DNA of 64,000 nt from Apiotrichum sp. Y4204. Taxonomy: Eukaryota; Basidiomycota; Tremellomycetes; Trichosporonales; Trichosporonaceae. The notes below the pieces were generated by a model. The model saw nothing but the letters and a program-made list of their open reading frames with translations. It made no database searches and was not told the DNA's origin. The stretch covers positions 1 to 64,000 of the forward strand of contig JAMYHL010000100.1 of NCBI GenBank assembly GCA_025531455.1, in the 5' to 3' direction. Both the position numbers and the translations under genes were made by a program. Below, piece after piece: positions 56,511-64,000 of the stretch. Within the stretch, counting starts at the first letter, position 1, and each line of letters opens with the position of its first letter.

Positions 56511-57471
56511 GGTGAGTGAGGTACCGGTGAGAGAGGGAGGGAGCGTGAGAATGGGTTATAATGTGCTGCATCCTAGGTCACACTATATGTACTCGAGCAC
56601 TGTGGTACGGTGGGAGCTATCAGCAGACCACTCGCGTGATTCCTGAGACATGTGGTGTCTGATAGCGCTTCAGTGGATCGGTGGCTTGGGTCGAGATCGG
56701 TGAATCGGTGGCTCGTATCGATGCAGGAACAGCCCACTTGGCTCTCGGTTGAGCAATGACGAACCTTGTGAAGCCTCCATGTCAGCAATGCACCTGGCTA
56801 GAGACCGAGAGGCCATGTGAGCAATGCAGGCACACGCCCCATCCGCATCGCTCACTCGATGCATCTGCATCTGGCGTCTTGCCATCTGGCGGCCATCACC
56901 GAGCCGATACCCGGTGCTCCGCGGCACGCGCGACACGCCCGTACCGCGAGGTATATGGTGCGTTTCACAACCGTGTGTATCTTGGATATCTGTCGTTCCC
57001 AGGATCATGGTTGTACCGTATGATGTAATCGCTCGCGGCCCGGAATAAACCTTGTCGGTTCTCGTCGGTTCCCCAACGCGGCAACCCTGTGCCCACCAAC
57101 GCGTACTTGAGACTCGTAACGAACCGCTCAGTACTGTATCTCGCACTTCGGAGGCAGATACTGCAGCGCGCTGGAGCTTGCCTGCATAGATCCTCGAGGT
57201 TGGGAGGTGGAAGCCATGCCTAGCGCATCGACCGCCTGTGATTCCCAGTGCCCCAATCGGCGGTGAAGAGCGGAGGTAGGACGCTGTCTCGTCGCCATTC
57301 TGATCCGTCACTGATTACTGACCTGCAGCCGGTGGATTGTCAGATAACTGTACCGCTCATGACTGCTTACCTGTGTTCGTCCACTAATCCGGGATAGACC
57401 TCGTGGATACATACCTGCACATTGTCATTTCCTGCCAGCCGAGCCGTGAGTGTGTCACAATCGCCATAAAG

Positions 57472-57560
57472 GCAACGCCGTAATGTCTCTGCGAAAGAGC
57501 TTACTATCAGGTCGTCAACGGAGCGATCTGAGCCTTTATGAACCGCTGAGTCCGTGACAG
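57472..57560 (+). repeat. Diverged dispersed repeat, copy B
   Basis: Matches 17903-17990 on the same strand (33 of the first 38 positions; similarity continues with small indels). Most differences are C/T or A/G transitions. Confidence 0.65.
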
Positions 57561-60500
57561 AGTGGACAGGCAGTGAGAGCGACTAGCAGTTCCTCATGAT
57601 CATTTCACCAACTGCACTATGTCAGCGTACGAGGGAGTTCCACTAGGACCAAATAGCCGCTCCTCTGTGATGAGATAAGAGGAGCCTCAGTTTGGCATTT
57701 CTGGATGTCAGCTGGACAGTACAGTGAAGCCTTTTCCGGTTACGATATTCCACCCGTTATCCCAATTGTGATCATAACCGCCCCCGATGATGATACTGCA
57801 GATGCACCTCACCACTGACCCACTTCTTACATCATACTTGACATGCTCAGCTTGCCTGTCCTCCGTAGCCTGGAACGAGTCGGGTTTCAACTTTTGCGTG
57901 ATGCGCATATTGCCGGAGGATTCTGTGTCTGTCACAATGTGTTCTGCCGACTCATGTTGCTGAGCTGCAAATTAGGCGGAGAATGCAGAGTTGTTTTGAC
58001 GAATAGCAGGGAATTCAAAGAGCTATTGGTTGTCAGTCTCGTACTCGAAGCTTTAGTGTCGCATTCCGCGAGGGGCGTTTCCTACACGAGTCCTTTCCAC
58101 AGCAGAGCACTTAGCACGGAAACGGTGACTTGTCAGCCTCTTGTAATAGTACACGGGGAGGTCGAGATGTCAAAGGCAATGCGCATTGTGACCGCCACTC
58201 TTAGGCTGGCCTGCGCCCCCCGTCAACCTTTCTACTCGGCTGTAGTGAGCGAGAGGATAATTATTGCAAAAGGCCAGCTGTCCTAGAGTTCGTAAGCACA
58301 TAAATTCTCGTCTCCTACTTTTGACGTGTCGTCGCTAAGATTGCTCGGGCAAAAATGGGTGGCAGTCTCTCGACTCTTGGGAAAGCCTGGTTTGCAATAG
58401 GACTTCTTCTGGGAGTGATTGTGGTGGAGGGATGCGCTTTCGAGAAACACCTGCTCCTTCACAGCCACCTTAGCATCGCCGTCCAACAATTCTGGCCTCA
58501 AGGAAATTGCACACGACACTTTTCGCCACTGGGCTCGACTACAGTAACTCTGGGATACCAGGAGCCCATCAAGAGTCAGAAAACGCCAACATCAGTCGTC
58601 TGAGTCCATCAGTTGGCGGTCCAGCTTCGACTGTGGCAGTGTGGCGCCTATCCCACAGTGTACAGCCTCTGTCTTCCAAAACTCTCGCAATGACGACCGG
58701 CCGGACGGAACGCTCATTAATGCGATGCAAGAAGAATAATTTTCTGGATGCTTATTGTTGTTGTTGTTTTGCTGCGGGAGTCCAGACTCGCGATCACATA
58801 CCAGGGCCCCACTTTCTCGGTGTACGACTTCACAACGTATGTGGCGGTGAGGGTGGTCACGTTGGTGGCCCCGGAATGCTGCCTGTGGTAACGTTCCGCA
58901 CTTGCAACGGTACCAGGGCAACGTTACAGCCCCCGAACTTGAAGCCGGTTCGGCGAAATCACTATGAGTCGACTGGCGAGCTCGGGTGGAGTTTGGTGGC
59001 GCACTGATTACGGCGCCGAGAACGCCCAGAACGCCGAGACCGGGAGTTGGGTACCAAGACCCAAAGCCAAGCCTTCCTCTGCTATGGAGCCAACCAAATC
59101 GGTCAGTTAAGTTATTAAGGTTTTCTTTTAATGGCTCAAAGGTCTCTACAACCACCATTAATTCCAGTCGCATCCTCTTGTTCGGATCCCGGGGTTTGAA
59201 GCGAGTGAGGCGTTTGAGCGCTGCATGCCGATTTTGAGGTGTCTTTCGGCGACTTCCACCACACACGTTCCATATCTCCAGCCTATTAGTGCACGTACCA
59301 AGACTTGGCCAAGGGCGGATGTCGGCCAAGAGATTTAGCCCACGCCGAGTGTCATGTATAATTAATGTTGTACCATGGAGGCAGTAATTGGAACGGCGAA
59401 AATCATAAAATATTAGTGCAAAAATCATTGGTTGTGGTGAGTGATGAGAGTGGCGCCAACACACACGCTCACGAAGATTGTCCACTCCTATTTCATGGCG
59501 AGTCTGGCGAGCAAGAATAATCGCGCAAAGCACATTCAGCTACAACAGGATGCACACATCGGACACCAAGGACAAAAAAAGCGTTCGCAGGAAATGGGAG
59601 TTTGTTACAGCAGTGATGGGGTTGTGGGGTGCCACACCCGCCCGTTTTTTCCCACACGACCAGTCACACGACGGCCGCAGATGTCCGTCTCCCCGGAAAT
59701 TCCCATCACAGCCTATCCTTGTCCAGACCAGATTAGATCAGATCAGATGATGTGAAAGCTACCATTACGGAGAGCCATGCCCACGTTGTGGCGGTGCCCA
59801 ATTGTGGAGTGCCAAGTTCTCTCCATTGTGGCACATCAAAAGGCGAGGCGCCTTCCAAAAGCCACTCGATCACGTCTTGGTACAGATCTTGGAAGGTACA
59901 GTGGGCACCGTTCCGAACGTTCTGCTAGAATGCACAAAGGGTCGGCTAGGTCGGGTGCCATGTCCATGGATCCAGTGGAAACAATCCTGTGTTGCCCCGA
60001 ACTCTCTCGGCATCGGGCTTTTCGTCACAGCATTCTTCCTAGTGCCTGACGCTGTATCTCTAATCGCACCATGGTCGTCTGACCTGTGCCCACAACTCAA
60101 AGCTCGAGCCCCACTGTTCCCAGAAGGCCAGAAACGTCTCCTCCGCTCGTGATCAAGACTGTAAAACCAGAACAGCGGGGGCTGCGGATAGCAATGCTGA
60201 CGGCGTCGCTTGCGGCCGTATTGTGGCCAGATCCGCGGCTGTCGTGATTGATTGATTGTTTCGCGAGCAAATGTCGCAGATACGATAAGCCTTGGGGAAA
60301 CCTACAACCTACAATCTTCAGGGAAACCCTATACAATGTGGCAATGTCGCCTTGGAAACATGATACCGTACGTATGTATGAGCTTCTGGCCTCGGGATCT
60401 CGGAGCCGATGTGACCTGATAATCACGATCTTCCGCCCTACAGCCCACCGCCTCGGATCGAGCTCGCGGCGTCTATGTCACTGTTGCGTCTTGCTCTTGC

Positions 60501-60754
60501 TCTTGCTCTCGTTCTGTGAGCTTCTGCTTTGTGGATACCGCAGACGCCGATGTCATTGAGATGGATACCCCCACTTCCCAGCCGCCCTGCCGCGGGCAGT
60601 CGGCTTCTGAGAGTGATATCCAAGGAACACCACCTTCGATCGTCATGATGTGGTTGGTCGTGTGGCGGTGTTGGTGTGGCTCGCCTCCATTAGCCTCATC
60701 CGCCTCCACAACTCACACCCACTTGTCAAAGAGGAAAAGTGGCCCTTGACATGA

Positions 60755-60761
60755 TATATAA
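60755..60761 (+). promoter_or_regulatory. TATA box of the secreted repeat-protein gene
   Basis: TATATAA, 123 bp before the start codon at 60884. It is the clearest plus-strand TATA box in the window and suggests strong or regulated transcription. A 41-nt 5' UTR intron (GTAAGT at 60832 to CAG at 60872) separates it from the ATG. Confidence 0.65.
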
Positions 60762-60883
60762 GAAGACGTCTTCGGGCTCCAAGAAATCCATCATCATCAT
60801 CACATCCCTCCCATCTATAGTTTACTACAGCGTAAGTACTCCCCCTCCCCTCTGAACCTCGCTCACCATCAGCTACTCCCAAC

Positions 60884-62032
60884 ATGAAGATCTCCGCCCT
60901 CCTCCCCGTCGTCTACGCCCTCGCCACCTCGGTGCCCGCTTTCGCGCGCCCCGTCGCCGTGACCGACAACACCGCCGTCGCCCGTGACGCCAAGCCCATC
61001 GCCGACGTCGGCAGCACCGTCGTCCCCCAGGCCGCCAAGCGCCGCCTCCTTCGTCGCGACGACTCGGATGACTCTGACTCGGACTCGGACTCGGATGACG
61101 ACCGCCGCCGCTCCTTCAAGCGCAGCGCCGTCCGCAAGACCAAGCGCGACGATTCGGACTCGGAGGGTTCCGCCGACTCGGGCGATGACAGCGACTACCG
61201 CAAGCGTTCCCTGAAGCGCCGCTCGCTCAAGAAGCGTGACTCCGACTCCGACGACTCCCCCGACTCCGCTTCGTCCGGCGACGAGAGCGACCGCCGCCGT
61301 AAGCGCACCGTGAAGCGCCGCTCGCTCAAGAAGCGTGACTCGGACTCGGACGACTCTCCGGACTCCGCTTCCTCCGGCGACGAGAGCGACCGCCGCCGCA
61401 AGCGCACCGTCAAGCGCTCGCTCAAGAAGAGGGCCGACTCGGACTCCGACGACTCCCCGGACTCGGCTTCGTCCGGCGACGAGAGCGACCGCCGTCGTAA
61501 GCGTACCGTCAAGCGCTCGCTCAAGAAGCGTGACTCGGACTCCGACGACTCTCCGGACTCGGCTTCCTCCGGCGACGAGAGCGACCGCCGCCGCAAGCGC
61601 ACCGTCAAGCGCTCGCTCAAGAAGCGTGACTCGGGCTCGGCCTCGGACTCCGCTCCCTCCGCTTCTTCCGGCGATGAAAGCGACCGCCGCCGCAAGCGCT
61701 CGCTCAAGAAGAGGGCCGACTCGGGCTCGGAGTCGAACGACAGCGCCGCCTCCGTGTCCTCGGGCAGCGAGTCCGACAGGCGCCGTAAGCGCATGGTCAA
61801 GAAGCGGGCTGCCCTCAAGAAGCGGGCCTCGGACGACTCGGACTCGGGCTCGGACTCGGGCTCGGACTCGGAGGACGACAGGCGCCGCGCCCTCCAGAAG
61901 CGTAATGCCCGCGCCGCCAAGCGCCGCAACATGAAGCGCAAGGCCGACTCGGACACCTCGGGTACCGACAACTCTGGTCCCTCTGACCAGTCTGGCCCTT
62001 CGGACCAGTCGGGCACCTCCGACAGCGACTAA
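60884..62032 (+). CDS. Secreted Ser/Asp-Lys/Arg repeat protein, possible Kex2-processed repeat precursor
   Basis: One exon of 382 codons; a 5' UTR intron (60832-60872) precedes it. Residues 1-21 are a good signal peptide (MKIS, hydrophobic core, cleavage after AFA). The rest alternates acidic blocks (DSDSDDSPDSASSGDESD) with basic blocks (RRRKRTVKRSLKKR), about seven times with period 32-33 residues, before a Gly/Ser/Gln/Asp tail. Each basic block has several KR, RR or KKR dibasic sites, the kind cut by Kex2 in the Golgi. The layout fits fungal Kex2-processed repeat proteins, which release many copies of a short peptide. Equally it could be an uncut secreted polyampholyte that binds metal or mineral. 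The peptide has no conserved Tyr or Cys, so a cyclised RiPP is less likely, and no DUF3328-like gene is nearby. The long minus-strand frame (60869-62200) is the antisense shadow of the repeat. Confidence 0.82.
   Translation: MKISALLPVVYALATSVPAFARPVAVTDNTAVARDAKPIADVGSTVVPQAAKRRLLRRDDSDDSDSDSDSDDDRRRSFKRSAVRKTKRDDSDSEGSADSGDDSDYRKRSLKRRSLKKRDSDSDDSPDSASSGDESDRRRKRTVKRRSLKKRDSDSDDSPDSASSGDESDRRRKRTVKRSLKKRADSDSDDSPDSASSGDESDRRRKRTVKRSLKKRDSDSDDSPDSASSGDESDRRRKRTVKRSLKKRDSGSASDSAPSASSGDESDRRRKRSLKKRADSGSESNDSAASVSSGSESDRRRKRMVKKRAALKKRASDDSDSGSDSGSDSEDDRRRALQKRNARAAKRRNMKRKADSDTSGTDNSGPSDQSGPSDQSGTSDSD
61238..61730 (+). repeat. DNA tandem repeat encoding acidic-basic units
   Basis: Units start at 61238, 61337, 61436, 61532 and 61628, giving periods of 99, 99, 96 and 96 nt, then degenerate copies to about 61880. 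Codons vary between units while the protein repeat is nearly invariant in the first four, which suggests both recent duplication and selection. Confidence 0.85.
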
Positions 62033-64000
62033 GTGCCGCACAATCCGAGCTCTGCGCAGTGCAGACTCATGTACCTTGACAACAAACACGTATTGTATTG
62101 TGAATTGAATAGTATCAGAATGAATTAAGAAGTGGGCCCACACAAACCTCTGCGGTTGCTGTTTCGGAATGAAAACAAAAGATACTGTCAGCGACGTCAT
62201 GGTTATGGCGAGAGTTTAACTCTGACGCTTCCCCATGACCAGTCAGCTGTTCGTGAGCTCTCGACAGAGTTAGTGGAGTGGGGAAGAAGTGTGGTGTGGA
62301 GCGAGCTGTGGTGGGAATAACGGAAGAAACAGTAAAGAGATTTAGGAACAACATCGGGATAAACGGGCGGCTGGGCTCTCGTAGTCGTGTAGCAGATTAC
62401 TCCTAACCAAAGGGTGCTGTCCGCATTCGTGTGAATAACGTTCCTCCCACCGTTATCCCTACTCATTGTGTTGCGATTGTTCTGAATCTGGATCCCGAAG
62501 AACCGGCCCAAGAACGAACCCGAGGACAATTCGGTCATCGACATCTTGTTGCTGTATGCCCTATACTTCAGCGTTTCGGAGGTCTGGACGTGTCCGGTGC
62601 CTCTGGACCTGTCGTCAGATGGTCTCAAAAGTCTATCGTCGTGTGATCGTGTGATGTGTGAGAACAGGTCCAGTTCGGAAGTGTGCCCGTGGGATTCAGC
62701 AGGGGCCTCGGCCGACGATCCCAGGCTCGACTGGTCCAGATTGTGCACGGACCGCGTATGGTGGGTCCAGATACTGCTGATCTTCGGATCGGCGGTCTTT
62801 TGCGGCGTCTAGAAGTGATCTGCATTGTCAAAACATCCGGCGAGTCCGCGGGCGGTGAACCCCGAGGTCGGAGCAGAATGACCAAAGATCCGAGTGGCGA
62901 GTTGTCGTCCAAGAGCTCTGGATACACGGTCTGAAGCCGCTTTTGCCAGACCGCCATGTTGGTACAGCCTGATTATCATGCCAGCAGTGTAATGGCGGCC
63001 TTTGGATCGTCGGATGAGTGAATGAGGGCCGTGAGGGGATTGGTATCCGATTGGTATCGGACTGTTGCCGAGATTCTGCCCTAGGCGTCTGGTCGGATGT
63101 GATTCCGAGATACGAGCGCATACGAGCTACGCCATCCGCCCAGCACACAATATCAAAGGCGCGTCCAGCATCTTGCCTACAGCGGTTTGGGGTCCAGTGT
63201 ATATCACAAGAGTATTGTGGTTGGTTCGTCGGCAAAGTGACCGTCGGCCCTAGCCCATGTTGTCTCCTCACCGCCTCCGCACCGGCCAGCTAGAGGGCTA
63301 GCGAACTAGTCTGCCCGCGTGCGGCGAGATAGCACCACCTTAGTACCGTAGCCTGTATTCCACGAGAGCGGGATGGCGGCGGGTTTGTGGGGGAGGCATG
63401 GTGCTCCGCGATGGGGCCGCTACGAGTGCCGGGTAGCGCGCCGCGGCTCTAGCGGTTGGATGCTCGGAACGCACATTGTGAATTGTGAATTGGACGATGG
63501 ACGAAATTGTGCATTACTGTAAGCAGTGCCGCTCGGCGTTCACGTGTACGGTTCTTGGGCGAGCTAGGAGCTTTGGAGATGAGGGGCGCCTTGGGGCGGC
63601 CGCGGATGCTGGTTCGAAGTACATGAGGAGGTTATCTATAATTCGCTATCATGCTGGCTTGTGTATGCACCACCTCTGTGTGCGCTGTCGGTACTGGTGT
63701 GTGCTGACACCAACTTATGCGCATATGCACTATTGTGCACAGAGGCTGGGATCCAACTACTTACCTCCGTTCCACCGGGCTCAACATGGGTACTGGCTGT
63801 GCTGGCTGCATGCTGGCCACGATGATGATAAAATAAAGTTGAAACAGCAAGGCATCTCGGGACAATCGCCGTATCGTGCAACACCTCTCACACACTACTA
63901 TAATACTACAGATCACGCTACTCAGGGCCCCGCCTGACCCGTCGTCTGCGTCTGCGGGGCATTTAGCGATTTCAAGTCTTGATCTGAATGCAATTAGGGT
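62033..64000. other. Terminal gene-poor stretch
   Basis: About 2.0 kb. It contains the 3' UTR of the secreted protein gene and then no frame, RNA or repeat I can support. Several overlapping open frames (up to 181 codons) lie on both strands without domain features or splice-joined continuity. Confidence 0.5.

Larger units (their letters stand above)
56511..60883. other. Long gene-poor, AT-richer region
   Basis: About 4.4 kb with no recognisable gene. It has a lower GC feel than the rest, a second copy of the dispersed repeat (57472-57560), an unrecognised 313-codon minus-strand frame (58592-59533), and the promoter of the secreted repeat protein at its end. Degenerate mobile-element remnants are possible but not shown. 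Confidence 0.5.

Noticed and set aside
58717..58926. 66-codon minus-strand frame with a Thr/Val-rich, coding-like look
   Set aside because: It overlaps a longer frame, has no start or supported splice partner and no family I recognise; kept only as part of the gene-poor block.
61238..61730. Regular repeats checked as a CRISPR-like array
   Set aside because: The units are coding, adjacent without unique spacers and in a eukaryotic gene.
60869..62200. 443-codon minus-strand frame with valine/arginine repeats
   Set aside because: It mirrors the secreted repeat protein and has no signal, start context or domain independent of it.

Overview
The window is GC-rich, intron-dense nuclear DNA from a basidiomycete fungus, most likely a tremellomycete yeast and perhaps a member of Trichosporonales. 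The reasons are many very short introns (about 35-60 nt) ending in a tight CTGAC...CAG branch/acceptor pair, compact genes on both strands, and fungal families such as a Tea1/Kel1-type Kelch protein, a Prm10/ThrE membrane protein, a GH71 glucanase, Got1, mS33 and a Reb1-like Myb factor. The order assignment is inference. Most genes are split, so gene models were rebuilt by hand from splice signals, conserved protein junctions and exon-phase arithmetic. Every complete spliced model listed sums to a whole number of codons.

Layout. 1-5245 (+): 5'-truncated Kelch/coiled-coil polarity protein. 9934-13197 (+): disordered coiled-coil protein. 13590-17157 (-): FHIP-type Hook adaptor. 18457-21701 (-): Prm10-like ThrE transporter. 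23698-24861 (+): Got1. 25306-27585 (-): GH71 alpha-1,3-glucanase with a WNPN-repeat tail. 28759-32010 (-): large unrecognised protein with two duplicated motifs. 33180-33775 (-): EMC8/9. 34766-35304 (-): cytochrome oxidase subunit 7a. 36010-37305 (+): ETF beta. 38463-40437 (+): adenylosuccinate synthetase. 41138-43849 (+): Reb1/TTF1-like Myb protein. 44518-45695 (-): prohibitin 2. 46527-47415 (-): Rho GTPase. 49273-50274 (+): HMG-box protein. 50629-50906 (-) and 51225-52616 (-): two membrane proteins that may be one gene. 54436-55074 (+): mitoribosomal mS33. 55398-56510 (-): polysaccharide deacetylase. 60884-62032 (+): secreted Ser/Asp-Lys/Arg repeat protein.

There is no gene cluster in the bacterial sense. 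Themes recur: mitochondrial function (COX7A, ETF beta, PHB2, mS33), polarity and membrane traffic (Kelch protein, Rho, FHIP, Got1, EMC8/9) and cell-wall polysaccharide (GH71, deacetylase). COX7A and ETF beta are divergent across about 705 bp and could share a promoter.

The best candidates for undescribed biology are the secreted polyampholyte repeat protein at 60884-62032, which has Kex2-like dibasic sites between acidic repeats and a strong TATA promoter, and the duplicated-motif, Cys-cluster protein at 28759-32010. A diverged dispersed repeat (17903 and 57472), two promoter-region hairpins near 32.2 and 32.6 kb and several micro-exons are also reported. Long gene-poor stretches lie at 5.2-9.9, 56.5-60.9 and 62.0-64.0 kb.
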